Shown in pieces: positions 1-12,695 of a stretch of DNA of 64,000 bases (positions are counted from its first letter, which is position 1; each line of letters opens with the position of its first letter). A program made the position numbers and the translations under genes. Below the pieces are notes generated by a model. That model was not told the DNA's origin. It did no database searches and worked only from the letters and a program-made list of their open reading frames with translations. Location: the NCBI GenBank assembly GCA_028532985.1, contig JANCIK010000003.1, positions 3,234,001-3,298,000 of the forward strand, written 5' to 3'. Origin of the DNA: Stropharia rugosoannulata. Taxonomy: Eukaryota > Basidiomycota > Agaricomycetes > Agaricales > Strophariaceae.

Positions 1-1
1 A

Positions 2-307
2 CTGAATGAACACCCGTGGCCATTACATTACGAGAACAAGGCCGCATTTACAAAGTACATTTCTCTCAATGCAAACTTGTCGATCGAGGATTTGACTAAT
101 GCAACTTTGTCAGGCAGTTCCCGGCGTCTCGTCTCTTTGGTCCGCCCTAAAAAGACAGACTTCACCTTGAAGTTATTTCATAAATCGGCGCTTGCGGGTC
201 CACCTTTGGTCTTGTTGAACTTTCTTTTAACGCGCTACACCTATGGTGACATTGCATCTGACAATCGCTTTTGTAGTGTTCTCTTGTTGCAATTCTGGCT
301 CACCTAA
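2..307 (+). CDS. 3' end of an unidentified gene (partial)
   Basis: One frame is open from base 2 to a TAA at 305-307, about 101 residues, with no start required inside the window. The first part is rich in ordinary coding residues and the end is hydrophobic. It could be the last exon of a gene that begins before the window, or a chance open frame. I recognise no domain. It lies upstream of the point (about base 325) where similarity to the promoter of the second DUF6535 gene begins, so it is not part of the duplicated unit. Confidence 0.3.
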   Translation: MNEHPWPLHYENKAAFTKYISLNANLSIEDLTNATLSGSSRRLVSLVRPKKTDFTLKLFHKSALAGPPLVLLNFLLTRYTYGDIASDNRFCSVLLLQFWLT

Positions 308-551
308 TTGATTAAGGAGAGCCGAATAAGAAACCAAAACTGGCTCACACCACTGTCATGTTTTGTGCGGTGTAACGGTATTGATTTTCATTTTGAAGTG
401 AGCAAATTGCTATGTAATTATAACAGTTTGAACATAGTACACATGATCATCCTCGAGGCAGAGGCGCGGTCAACAACACCTTGCCAGCATGGCATACGTA
501 TTCACCTCTCATCTTCTACCTCGACGCTGATCTTCACTCTCATATTTCCTG
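308..551 (+). promoter_or_regulatory. Promoter region of DUF6535 copy 1
   Basis: From about 325 to the ATG at 552 this region resembles 7037-7209, upstream of the second copy. Shared pieces include the stretch aattataacagtttgaaca (about 417 and 7103) and a later run ccttgccagca. The similarity shows that the duplicated unit includes the promoter. No TATA box or transcription-factor site can be named with confidence. Confidence 0.5.
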
Positions 552-3264
552 ATGGCAGATACTGCAGAACCAGCTACTTCACCATTGGCCGTGAGTTTCA
601 ACCTCAGTATACCAGTTTAAGTACTTATCTTTGAACAGGAACCCACTCCAGAACCTCCCCGTCAATGGAAGTGTGGGGATCCATACCATTCTAAACATAC
701 AAAACTGCCGGAAGTGGAGGGCGATAGTTTCGAGTTTCTCTTCAACCACCTCCGCGAGCAGGATCAGGCACAATGCAGTGCATGGAGGGATGAGGTCAAT
801 TACTTGCTTATCTTCGTCAGTTACCGATTTCCTGGTGATTTTATTGAACAGTTTCGCTAATGAATGAATGATAGGCCGGTCTACTCTCCGCGGTCGTTAC
901 TGCATTCATCATCGAGACATACAAGACGCTATCGCCGGACCCAAACAATATCGTGATCAATCTGTTGACCGTCATCGCTGCTGCTCAAGTCGGAGATGGT
1001 CGTCAGAACACCACGAACAATTTCATGCCCCATCTCGCTACAGACCCATATCAACTCGAATTTACTGCTCCCTCAGCCGCCCTCAACTTCAACGTGTTCT
1101 TCTTTATCAGTCTTGTCCTCAGCTTATCCACGGCGCTCTTCGGTATCGTCAGTCTTCAGTGGTTGACAATCCATGAATCTTATCCGAACACACTGTCATA
1201 TCAGGAGAAATTGGCGCTGATCAATATGCGGATGGAATCGTTCAACCGGTGGATGGTTCCTGAGCTCTTTGCGTCATTCCCCATACTCATACAATTGGCG
1301 CTTGTCACATTTTTTGTCGGTCTCATCTCTTTCCTATGGACTATCGATCACACCGTGGTCGTCCCTATTGCCATTCTTATTGGGATTACGCTGCTATTTT
1401 TGCTTGTCACTACTGTCCTCCCGACCATCCGCTTTCTTCTTTTAGACTGCCCATATCTGATCTACGACGGAGGAAGTAAACTGCCAACGGAATGTCCGTA
1501 CATGTCGCCACAGGCTGCAGCATGCCACTACCTTGCAACGTCATCGAGACTAGTGTCTGCGTTGATGTCGTGTATCTTAATGGCGGTCATCCTGATTCCA
1601 ATTCAAGGCTATCGGTGGTTTGTTGGTATCATCAAGCAGTGGAAAACCATTGTACCAGATGTGGTCCCCCTTGTCACTCGCAAATGTCTGTATTGGTTGT
1701 GGAATGCTCGACGCAGGCTTTTCTTGTTTGCCAAATTTCTTTCTACAGCCGACTCGCTTTGCCAATTTCTTGATAGTGTTCCCGAGTGTTGGATTTGTTT
1801 GAAACAATATTCTCTATTAGATGACTTGGTATCAAGTTATCAGGCCTCCAATCGAGCAAAGAATCACTGGACTACTTCTGGCATCACATGGCTAGCTGTC
1901 CGCAATCATTTATACCTCCACACCACTACAAACAAGCATTATTCTCTTTTTGAGTACACTTGGGCACTATCCAATCTATTTGATGGCATTAACGGCGTTC
2001 GTCGCTCTATACGAAGTGTCTCCACTCTGACAGACACGTTCCTTTCGGCTGCCATTTCTTCTGTCCAAAAATATCCATCTGGTTCTACCGCTGCATGCCT
2101 TGCCCGAGATCATGCCTTTTACTCTGATAGCTTTAAATGGAATTCGCGACGTGGAATGTTTTTAATTGACAATACACTTCCTGAAGAAGTGGGGAGAAAC
2201 TATGTTGTTTATCGACTGCTTTGTTCTGATGGTGATGGAATACTGCCCAATCTATCGGACACGGGTGTTGCACTTGCAGCAGAACTAATAGTAGAAATAA
2301 TGGGTTATTTTTATAATCCAAATAGCCCTCCAGCGTTGATCGATGAAGAGCTACCCCTGCCAGGCCTCCAAGATGTTGAGTATGTACTATACAGATACGG
2401 GGACCATTCTCTTGAATCGTCGGCTGCTAAACAAGGTTTGCTATTCTTATTCCTCTAAAGAAGTTTATATTTCTAAATGCCCTTCGTGTATATCCAGTGA
2501 TTCTACTTAAGTGGGCAATGACCATCCAGTCGTTCTTCGAAGCTATTGACAGACATGGGGAGTCTTACATACTTAGAAATAGTAGCCTGACACATCCGGT
2601 CTTCCAAGACTACCTCTGGTACTTCTTTTACGTCATCAACAAGCTCTTGATAGCCGCGGACTTGAAATACAATACCGAGCTCTGCACTCAAATTACCTCT
2701 ACAATCCGGTATATCAGTCAATCACTCGACAAATGTATCCCGAGTCCCTTCACCAACACTGAATCCAGTACAAGCCCAGCTGAAACAAATTGTTTGTTTT
2801 ACTGCGCTTCACATTATTTCTATCGAGTTTGCAATTCCCTCCTAGTACGCTCGCTGGCTGAAATCATTCCACACCTAAAGAGTCTTCAAACATCTATCAA
2901 ATTGTATAAGGAACAAGCTAAAATACATCCACTGGAGATGCAGATTACTGAAGAGGAAAACCTGCTTGTCGGTGGTCGAACTTGGAAGCAAGAGTATCCC
3001 TTCTTATTTACAAACGGTTGGTGGGGAGAAATCGAGAACTGGAAGCCAGCTGCTTACGATAGCGACGGAGAGCTCAGTAGTCGTTCCATCGAGTCCTCTG
3101 GAAATATCAATGATAATCCAGCCTCCACAACCTCAGATCGGCCCTTTGACCCGGTGGAGAATACAGGGCAGAATGATCATTCTGAATTGGATCCTCATCC
3201 CCTTGTCCCTGCCAATAATTTTGTTGAATTAGAGAAGGACGACATAGGTGGTAGCAGTCAGTAG
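552..3264 (+). CDS. DUF6535-type membrane protein, copy 1
   Basis: Proposed exons are 552-590, 639-815, 875-2435 and 2498-3264, giving 847 residues with every junction in frame. The N-terminal part (about residues 15-75) is a polar region ending in the motif CSAWRDEVNYLLIF. It is followed by a hydrophobic start (AGLLSAVVTAFIIETYK) and three further membrane segments around VFFFISLVLSLSTALFGIVS, LVTFFVGLISFLWT and ILIGITLLFLLVTTVLP. This is the layout of the basidiomycete DUF6535 family; its function is unknown. The long C-terminal part is soluble and ends in an acidic, Pro/Ser-rich tail. A stop (2456-2458) falls inside the last intron, so without splicing the C-terminal quarter is lost. The second copy (7210-9925) has the same intron positions. 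Confidence 0.85.
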
Positions 3265-6200
3265 GTACATGGTAGCTAGCAGTTCTGTTTTAATTATAGA
3301 TATGGAAAGTCCAAATATATCTACCCTGGAGACCGCTGTCCTCTTGTTCCTGCTGGTGTGTTAGCTACGTAGCAGCACGTCGTGCGCAGCATGTGAGCCT
3401 GGTGTGAGCTAGGGGAGAGCAAGTGCCAAGGAAGGACTGTTGTTGGTGCTGCTGTAACGAGCATGACATGGGCAGTACATTGCCGACAGGGACCCTCAGC
3501 GTCCCCGCCGCCTGCTGCCCACATTCTTGCTCTTCCAGCGCGGGTGCACCGCTAGTTATGGGTGTGGCAGGCACTGCGTTGCAACCACGGTGTTCACGTC
3601 GTGGTGATAGGTTGTATATGGCATGAGAGTCCTCGTTGCGTACAGCTGCGTATGAGGTGCCGCTTTCCCCGCGAGTTATAATTTGTCCCCACCGATCGAC
3701 GACGGTGTCGACGCAGATGCGGGAGGTGTTACAAGTGCAGCACCTTCGGACCCTGCGCTCCCCCCCACTAACCAACCACAGACGCAACCTGTTTGCCGTA
3801 GCGGGCCGCACGGCCGCCATATGCTCGCGCCTGTCAACTTGTTATTTTCCGCTCAACCAGTCTTGCAACAACAACCTTGCATGTCGCGCTTGCAGCCTGC
3901 CTCACTTACAGACTCTGCTTATACAGAATCTGTATACATCTACTCTCACTCACGAACACGACCTGCAGGCTGGAGGGCGTCAATGCTACGCTATGCCGCG
4001 CTGACACTAAGGGCAAGCTACTGACAGCGCTCGCACCTACTCGCACTCCGACCTTAGATGCAAGATGACCGAGGGACACCAGTAAGCTCAGTCATGGTCC
4101 CGCACATCCATAGCGTGCTTATGCATTTTTGAATGGCTAGCACGAGCCTCTCGCTCTCACTCTAGACCCAGACGATGTGCGGGTACCCACTCCAATGGAT
4201 GCAATACGACCGACGGCAGGCTGGCGAGTTGCAATTGCCAACCGGCATGCGGGCCTGGTTCGACCATACCCCACCTCGGCACGAACAACTCTCACAAGAA
4301 ATGAATACGATCATATTGAGCCTGTATTTGCGCTCTCGCTCCTCGACGACTTCAAACACAAAAACGGATGAAACGAATGAGCGCTAGCGACAGGTTCAAT
4401 TTCAAACCCAGACTCTTCCCTCTCCCGTGCCGCATGCAGTATACCTACCCCTCACCGTACAACTGCACTACGCAGATGCCGTTCAGCAGCTGCAACAAAG
4501 AGCATGTTAGCAGAACATGAACAATTTACTCACCTTGCAAGTATCGCAGAACACGTCTATCTGGGATCTGTGCTACCTAACTGCCCGTTAAGTCCTGCAT
4601 CCCTTTCGCCTGTGTATGTCCCACACGCGCTGTATGACATTTGTTTCGGCCTTCCCAGACCACCAGAACAAACCCGGGAAATATTCGGACATTTCATACT
4701 TTCCAACTTGCAGCAAAGTTCCTATATCTCGACATGCAGTGCAAGGGCCAAACGCCCCATTTGGTCAAAATTGCGTATGCATGTCCGTATTCTCACCGAC
4801 ACGCAATTTGCATATGGGGTTGGCGGTAGCGCTGGACGACGAGGGGTGACAGACACGAGATACAAAGTCAGGTACGTACAAACATTTTCTGCTGGTTAGT
4901 AAGTACCGTGATGCATTAAGTCCAGCACGCACCAGGTACCGCCTCCTCAGCCCGCAACGCCGACGAACTCGAACGAGTGTGTCCCAAAGCCACGATACAT
5001 ATCCACCAACGGAACTGGGGCGATTCGGCGAACATTAATGCATAACACTAGAGCAATGAAGGCGACGGACTCCTCACCTAATTCTTCGTAGTGTCTGTAC
5101 CTCAAGCTTGCTCACCCTCCCCAGAGCATCTCGGCCCCCAGCTATGTTGCATGGCTGGTTGCAGGACGTATCTCCCTGACGTTGCGCGCAACTTCTGCGA
5201 TGTCCTCTGGATGCGACGACAACGCACCTTCCGGGGCTCGCGCCCATGCAATATCGCAGAGACGGGGGTGGATGCGGACCGCAAAGAGTGATAGGCAGGA
5301 TCTACAAGTCAGGTACGTCGCCTTTAAGTTGTTTCTCTAACACTTACCTACATATCCAACGTTATTTTACAAGGCTGACTACATACGGATGCGAATAATG
5401 CACCGTAGATATGGAGAACGACTCATATCTTGGAAACGTCACTCATCAGAATTCAGGGCTCACTTCAATCTATACAAGACCTGTTTAACCAATTCATCAT
5501 CCGGACCCGCCTCCTTTACGTTGCTCGCCTCTCAAGGCCGCATAGGACGACCCATTCACATTGCCTACACGTCGAGCAGATTGCCATGCTTCCTCCATGG
5601 TAAGTGTCAGACCTGATCGCGATTCGCAGTAATTGTCGCTGATGGGCAGCTAGAAATACATGGGTTGGCTGAGATTGCATGGACGGCTGGGCAATTCTGC
5701 GGAGCAGAAATTATGGGAAATGTCATTGATTTCGATGAGCACATACTGATATTTGCTGTCCGTGGCCGCATAGAGATCAAGCGGACAGTAAGTACGCGCT
5801 GTGCCCTTGTCGACTGAACTCGATGTTATATTACTGGCAGCCGCCCGAGTTTATAGTGCCGTCGGCGGTGTCTACCCCGCGTTCTTGAATTCGTCCTGGT
5901 ATTGGGTTGCGACGCAGGTTGCTAGAGTAATTACTGCATCAACGTCAACACAAGCCCATATTGTTGCGCAAATGAGTCTGTCCTGGGTAAAAATCTACCT
6001 TACTGCCACAGGGTCGGTCAGTACACTATAATGTCAAAGTTTGCATTATCGGAAATCAGAAATTACCTACGCACCAGGCCTGTGAAATCATGCTACAAAT
6101 CTGGGAGAGCATGAGAGCCGCGCGCAGATGCCTTCAGCGCGCACGCATACGCTGGTCATATAAAACATTTCAAAACATCATATAAGGTTACTATAGCATG

Positions 6201-7209
6201 CCGGTAAATGCTGTAAAAGCCCTGGAAGATGTGATTCTTCTCTCCTTGCGTGCACTTTGTATGCGGAACAGCTGAGTACATAGGCGCGCTGCACGCCCCT
6301 TGCCCTCGTACCTTTGTCTACTCTTGGCGCATGTATCACCGCCGCTAAATGCGGATGCGAACTTCCATGAGCAAATGCGGTACGTTTGACTATTATCTTC
6401 CAAAAAGACCAAATATAAATTCTTGCCTCTGAGGCGTCCATTCAAATGATCTCTAACCATTCATTCCATAACGCTAGCGCCTACTGACCAGACTTTTAAT
6501 TTGGATTAAAAATTGTACGGTACGACAATTGAAGAGCACGTCGAGCGTTTGTCCAAGATTGTGTATGCTGCGCTGACTCGCTCGGATTGTACTTCGGCAT
6601 TGCGGGGTTTGCCGTATGTTCTTTGCCTCTCTCCACTTCGTCACAACATGAAGTCGCTGTCGCATCGACTTTCTCACTGCGATACTGTCTCGCGCGACCT
6701 CCAAAGGCGCACACCTATACGTTACAAGCTTCTGGAACGACCCTGGGTACTTTTTCCTCAATATCGCCATTGCCGCCAATCCTCGCCTGCTATCTAGTAC
6801 AACCTTTCTCCTGCCCATCCTAAAGCTAATTCACTGTGACTCATCCTTGTCTTCAGCCCGCCTGGAATAGGTCTTCGGGATGTGGTAACATGTCGAAAAC
6901 GTCTGCTGAGTCGCGTTGAGGCGAAAGGGCGGCTAGCAGGCGCCGCTTTGTTGTCGGGCCGTCACACACAATGGGTATGTCTAGCTAGGCTGCTTTCTGG
7001 AACGCGCTGGTCAGTTGCTTGACCGATATGCACCAAATAAGAAGCCAATTTTCGCTGTCATGTTATCTGTTATTGATTTAGATTTGAAGTGGGAATACTG
7101 CTAATTATAACAGTTTGAACACACATCATACACCTTGCCAGCACGGCATAGGTACTCGCTTCTCACCTTGTACTTTGACATTACCTCTCGCATTGCTCAT
7201 ATCCTCTTG
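3265..7209. other. Spacer between the DUF6535 copies, with unassigned exon-like segments
   Basis: Just after copy 1 (to about 3450) the sequence resembles the region after copy 2 (9926-10,130), then the similarity stops. From about 3450 the spacer is more GC-rich than the flanking genes and has many short open frames on both strands but no long one. Two places, about 4866 and 5304, carry nearly the same exon-end-like string, AAGTCAG followed by GTACGT. I see no terminal inverted repeats, transposase motif or reverse-transcriptase motif. The stretch is either a decayed insertion or a hypothetical gene with many small exons; the best exon pair is listed separately. Confidence 0.5.
5389..5888 (+). 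CDS. Possible coding exons of an unknown gene (fragment)
   Basis: Three segments join in frame: 5389-about 5599 (ending CFLH), then an exon about 5631-5789, then about 5838-5888 ending in TGA. Splice signals between them are acceptable (G|gtaagt and gcag|). The second exon reads smoothly through LEIHGLAEIAWTAGQFCGAE and GNVIDFDEHILIFAVRGRIE, which looks like real protein. An upstream exon is probable because the frame stays open before 5389 back to an AG at about 5374. I recognise no family. The real start is unknown and the whole model may be a decayed gene. Confidence 0.3.
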
Positions 7210-9925
7210 ATGGCTAGCGCTGCAGAACCAGCTACTCACCCCTTGGCTGTAAGCTTTGTCTTATTATGACGCATGTAATCACTTACCTCTGAATAGGAAC
7301 CCGACACAGAACGTCCCCGTCAATGGAAGTGTGGGGATCCATACCATTCTAAACATACAAAACTGCCGGAAGTGGAGGGCGATAGTTTCGAGTTTCTCTT
7401 CAACCACCTCCGCGAGCAGGATCAGGCGCAGTGCAGTGCATGGAGGGATGAGGTCAATTACTTGCTCATCTTCGTCAGTTAACGATTTCTTGGCAATTTG
7501 ACTGAGCAGCCTCGCTAATGAATGAATGATAGGCCGGTCTACTCTCCGCGGTCGTTACTGCATTCATCATCGAGACATACAAGACGCTATCGCCGGACCC
7601 AAACAATATCGTGATCAATCTGTTGACCGTCATCGCTGCTGCTCAAGTCGGAGATGGTCGTCAGAACACCACGAACAATTTCATGCCCCATCTCGCTACA
7701 GACCCATATCAACTCGAATTTACTGCTCCCTCAGCCGCCCTCAACTTCAACGTGTTCTTCTTTATCAGTCTTGTCCTCAGCTTATCCACGGCGCTCTTCG
7801 GTATCGTCAGTCTTCAGTGGTTGACAATCCATGAATCTTATCCGAACACACTGTCATATCAGGAGAAATTGGCGCTGATCAATATGCGGATGGAATCGTT
7901 CAACCGGTGGATGGTTCCTGAGCTCTTTGCGTCATTCCCCATACTCATACAATTGGCGCTTGTCACATTTTTTGTCGGTCTCATCTCTTTCCTATGGACT
8001 ATCGATCACACCGTGGTCGTCCCTATTGCCATTCTTATTGGGATTACGCTGCTATTTTTGCTTGTCACTACTGTCCTCCCGACCATCCGCTTTCTTCTTT
8101 TAGACTGCCCATATCTGATCTACGACGGAGGAAGTAAACTGCCAACGGAATGTCCGTACATGTCGCCACAGGCTGCAGCATGCCACTACCTTGCAACGTC
8201 ATCGAGACTAGTGTCTGCGTTGATGTCGTGTATCTTAATGGCGGTCATCCTGATTCCAATTCAAGGCTATCGGTGGTTTGTTGGTATCATCAAGCAGTGG
8301 AAAACCATTGTACCAGATGTGGTCCCCCTTGTCACTCGCAAATGTCTGTATTGGTTGTGGAATGCTCGACGCAGGCTTTTCTTGTTTGCCAAATTTCTTT
8401 CTACAGCCGACTCTCTTTGCCGATTTCTTGATAGTGTTTCTCTGTGTTGCAGTTGTTTCAATCAAAATTCTCTATTAGATGAACTAGTATCAAGTTATCA
8501 GGCCTCCAATCGAGCAAAGAATCACTGGACTACTTCTGGCATCACATGGCTGGCTGTCCGCAATCATTTATTCCTCCACACCACTACAGACAAGATTTCT
8601 TATATTTCTGCCCAAACTAGGGCATTATCTAATCTATTTGATGGCGTTCAAGGGGTTCGTCGCTCTTTACGAAGTGTCTCCACTCTGACAGACACGTTCC
8701 TTTCGGCTGCCATTTCTTCTGTCAAAAAATATCCATCTGGTTTTACCGCTGCATACCTTGCCCGAGATTATGCCTTTTACTCTAATGACTATAAATGGGA
8801 TTTGCAATATGGATCGTCTTTAATTGACAATATACTTCCTGAAGAAGTGGGGAGAAATTATATTGTTTATCGACTTCTTTGTTCGGATGGTTATCGCTTA
8901 CTACCCAATCTATCGGACACGGATGTTGCACTTGCAGCAGAACTAATAGTAGAAATAATGGGTTATTTTTATAATCCAAATAACCCTCCAACGTTGATCA
9001 ATGAAGAGCTACCCCTGCCATGTTTCCGATATGCTGGTTCTGTAATATATGACTGCTACTGGTCTCTTCACTCGTTGGATGCTAAACGAGGTTTGCTATT
9101 CTCATTCCTCTAAAGAAATTATTGTTTCTAAATGCCCTTAGTGTATATCCAGTGGTTGTACTTCAGTGGGCAATGAACATCCAATCGTTCTTCGAAGCTA
9201 TTGACAGACATGGGGAGTCTGACATACTTAGCAACAGTAGCCTGGCACATCCGGTCTTCCAAGACTACCTCGGGTTTCTTATTCACACCATTAACAGAGT
9301 CAGGTTCTACTTCCCCAGGGACTCAGAATACACTGCTCAGATCTACACTCAAATTGCCTCTACAATCCAATATATCTGTAGATCACTCGACAAATGTATC
9401 CCAAGTCCCTCCACTGACACCGAATCCAGTACAAACCCAGCTCAAACAAATTGTTTTTTTTACTGCGCTTCATATTATTTCTATGCAATTTGGATACATT
9501 CAATAGGATTGGATTGGGGAGCTGAAATTACTTCAAACCTAAAGAGTCTTCAAACATCTATCAAATCATATAAGGAACAAGCTAAAATACACCCGCTGGA
9601 GATGCAGAATATTAAAGGGAAAGGCTTGCTTGTCAATGGTCGAACTTGGGAGCAACCCTCACATCATGTTTTCAACTTATTTAGCAAGGATTGGTGGGAA
9701 GAAATCGAAAGCTGGGAGCCACGCAACAGAGAGTCCACCAACAGCCGTTCAATCAACTCCCCTGGAAATATCAATAATAATCCGCCCTGCACAAGCTCAG
9801 ATCGGCCCTATGACCCGGTGGAGAATACAGGACAGACTGATCATTCTGAATTAGATCCTCATCCCCTTGTCCCAGCTGATAATCTTGGTGAATTAGAGAA
9901 GGACAACATACATGTAGGTGGTTAG
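7210..9925 (+). CDS. DUF6535-type membrane protein, copy 2
   Basis: Exons 7210-7248, 7297-7473, 7533-9090 and 9153-9925 give 848 residues, with the same four-exon structure as the copy at 552. The membrane core (about residues 73-290) appears identical to copy 1 at the DNA level over roughly 890 bp, silent positions included. The region after about base 8410 and the whole last exon differ by many substitutions and small insertions. The family function is unknown; four predicted membrane segments lie in the first 300 residues and a long soluble tail follows. As in copy 1, an unspliced last intron would end the protein early, at 9111-9113. Confidence 0.85.
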
Positions 9926-10086
9926 CAGTCAGTAGGTGCACAGTCACTGGTAGTTTTCTTCTTAAATATAGAAAGTTCGAATATATCTAACTGGTGCAAA
10001 ACTGGTGGAAATTTACCGGAGACAGCTTTCCTCTAGTATTTGCTAGCTACGTAGTAGTGTGTAGTGGGTTTAGTGAGCAGTGACCT

Positions 10087-10746
10087 ATGGAGAGCAAGGG
10101 CTGTAATGCACTGGCAGTGGTGTCTGCGAGCACAACCCTGAACCAAGGGAACCCACAGCAGGGCGAGACATATACTCAATATATACTGGCCCAGACACGG
10201 AATATACGGCACAAAATTACGCTCAAATTGCCTCAACAATCCAGTATCTCAAGTCCTGTTACTGACTCTATATCAAGAACACATTCAACTCAAGAACATT
10301 GTTTATTCTTTGGCGCTTCACTTTACTTCCATGAAGCTACCAGATGCTTACCACCAGAGCATCTAGTTGCTAGCATCCCAGGCATGGAAAATCTTCAAAA
10401 CTCTCTCAAATCATATAAAGAACAAGCCAAAATACACCCATCGGAGATGCAGGACAGACTCGGAGTGCTAAATGATCTTATGTTTCAATTGCACATAGGA
10501 AAATATGGTGACCGGCCGATATTTACGGAACAGTGGTGGGGGTTATTTGAAAGCTGGCCTGCTCGGAACAGAAACATCTCCAACAGCTGTTCTATTGACT
10601 CTTCTGGAAATATAAACAACAAGGCGGCTTCCGCGAGCTCAGATCATCCCTACAACCTGGTGACAAATGCAGGTCAGAATAATCATTTGGATCCCCGTGT
10701 CTCCGATAATCTTGGTGAATTAGAGAAGGACAATATAGGCGGTTAG
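10087..10746 (+). pseudogene. Truncated third DUF6535 copy (last-exon fragment)
   Basis: The 219-residue open frame matches the last exon of the two upstream copies but not their membrane part. Shared landmarks, in order, are KSYKEQAKIHP, a Trp-Trp pair followed by a Glu and Trp (QWWGLFESW against DWWEEIESW), a Ser-rich SSGNINN stretch and the terminal GELEKDN. Upstream, no copy of exons 1-3 is present; the sequence before about 10,180 is the copy-2 3' flank joined to an internal part of exon 4. The ATG at 10,087 lies in flank-derived sequence, so translation from it would be accidental. This looks like a partial tandem duplicate and is probably not a functional gene. Confidence 0.7.
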
Positions 10747-12695
10747 CGGTCAGTAGCTGCACGGTTGTTAATATTCCCTGATCCAAGCAAGTGTACATAT
10801 TGGCCGACAAGTATGTTTTGCATTGTCTAGCATTGTGAAATATACCGTACATGACACAAAGTACTTGACCGTCGTGGCATTGTCACTATATGTTTCCGCT
10901 CACGGCTGTATGCCCTCACCGTCGCCGTCCCTTCTATCGCCTGTTAGTTTAGTATTGATACAACCAAATAAAACAAGCACGCTCCATGTTCTATCTTGCG
11001 GCATTGATGTTTATCCCACTACTATACCTCCTCCCCGACCTATACTTCTATACCATCAACCTTCATCCCACGATGATTTGTTCTCCTTAATTATATACGC
11101 ACATGAACGGTCGCATTCTTTGTCTACTTATATCCATCCGCTGTTCTTTCATTCATTTTCCACAGTTGACCTTACATTAGACAGGAGCTCGTTAATCTCT
11201 TTGCTATTCTTCCATCTTCGGACATTGACTTACAGTGTAATTTCTGGAGTAATAAGACTCATGAGATACGTGTGGAACTAATGAACTCTTATAAGTGAAA
11301 AACAAGTATCATCTTGAGCTTGAGAATCATTGAATGGTTTATAGGGGAAGCAGCGGACCTTTTTGAGAATGATTGATCGAGGTCGCCATAGGCCACCAAA
11401 CGTTCAGTACTTCAGTATGCATTTAGCGTTTAAAGGCGTGGGAGAGCACCAAACGTGGTGGAGGCTGGACTCCATACTATACATTTTGATCTTGAGCTTC
11501 TGTACCCCAAGACACAGAACCTCAGCTTGGGACAAAATTCGGCGCATATAGCTATGTAGCTTAGAGATATCAGCGAAGATCCCCGGTAAGTTGGTTATCC
11601 GTCTACTGGAGAAAGAAGGAGTGGACCCCATAGATCGGCGAACTCACTCGGATTATACGCACTGTGGGAAGATTTAGAGCACATTTCCCACATGTCGCCA
11701 CACCATTCACCGATCCCCACCACGCATCGAATGAGGCCGATGGCAGACCTTTCGATATGTATGAGGTTATAGGAAATAGATCAAATGAGGTTTCAGTGAT
11801 AGTGTATCTCACGCTAGTCAGAATTCGAGGGAATTGATTTGATCCCATTGCTCCAATCTCTTAATGTCGAGCTCAAAGAGATTTTGAAAATAACTACCCC
11901 ATTTAAAGCTGGTGGGACCTCTGAATGGCTAGTAAAGGGCGAGATTTGGACACTAAGAGTGGCGTTTTATATCATTCGGTGTCATAGACCTACGTCTGGT
12001 CCAGGTCGTTTGCCGTGGGCATGGTTCAAAGTTGGAAGCCATGAGAAATCAAGAATAATCCCAGTGCTTTGGGCTCGAGAGTGGCAACAATGGCCTGGAA
12101 AGACGCAAATATAGAGGATCAATGTGCAAAAATAGTCCATGTAGGTGTACGTTGCTGTTAAAGGATTGGGCAGATATTTTTAGCTTTGCCACCTATGGTA
12201 TACTGCGCATTTATTGGACGCATTAAATACTTCTTATGTCCTTTTATCTGTGTCGTTCCCGCCAATAGGCTGTTGTCTAGTCGAGCCTTTATCTAAGCTC
12301 TATCAGCCTTGGGATTTGTAATCCTTATGTGGTATCTGCGCCACCCGTCTTATTTAGGTATGTTGAGAATACTACGGTTCCTGACGTATTGCACGCCGAC
12401 TACTCGCGGGAGCTGAGTATTTAACAGGTAATATAGGGTAGTATTCTAGAATACAGAAGAAATCATTTGTCTCCAGCGTGTGTATCGTGGATTGCACGGA
12501 GATTGAATGACTGAGCGAGCTCCTAGGAACTTAAGTTACTTAAGTTCATTTACAAAATCATATTGAGTCGTAGTTCAACATTCGAAGTTGTATGCCAAAT
12601 CCGGAAATGATGCGAACATGTCCATACTGACCCCGCCACGGCGATGTCTAGAAGTCTATGGCTACGGGCACTATTACATAAATATAGTAGGTCCT
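10747..12695. other. Intergenic region, no gene recognised
   Basis: About 1.95 kb lie between the third DUF6535 fragment and the 3' end of the Zn2Cys6 gene. There are several short open frames but no credible splice-linked model or known domain. A near-perfect 21-bp palindrome lies at 12,527-12,547. Confidence 0.5.
12527..12547. repeat. 21-bp near-perfect palindrome
   Basis: The sequence gaacttaagttacttaagttc reads almost the same on both strands, with one mismatch at the centre. It lies about 150 bp beyond the stop codon of the Zn2Cys6 gene. It may form a hairpin in RNA or be a dimer-binding site; nothing further supports either. Confidence 0.5.

Noticed and set aside
3365..4024. Overlapping open frames on both strands in the spacer as separate genes
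   Set aside because: They overlap in GC-rich sequence and none has a recognisable domain, so no single one can be preferred.
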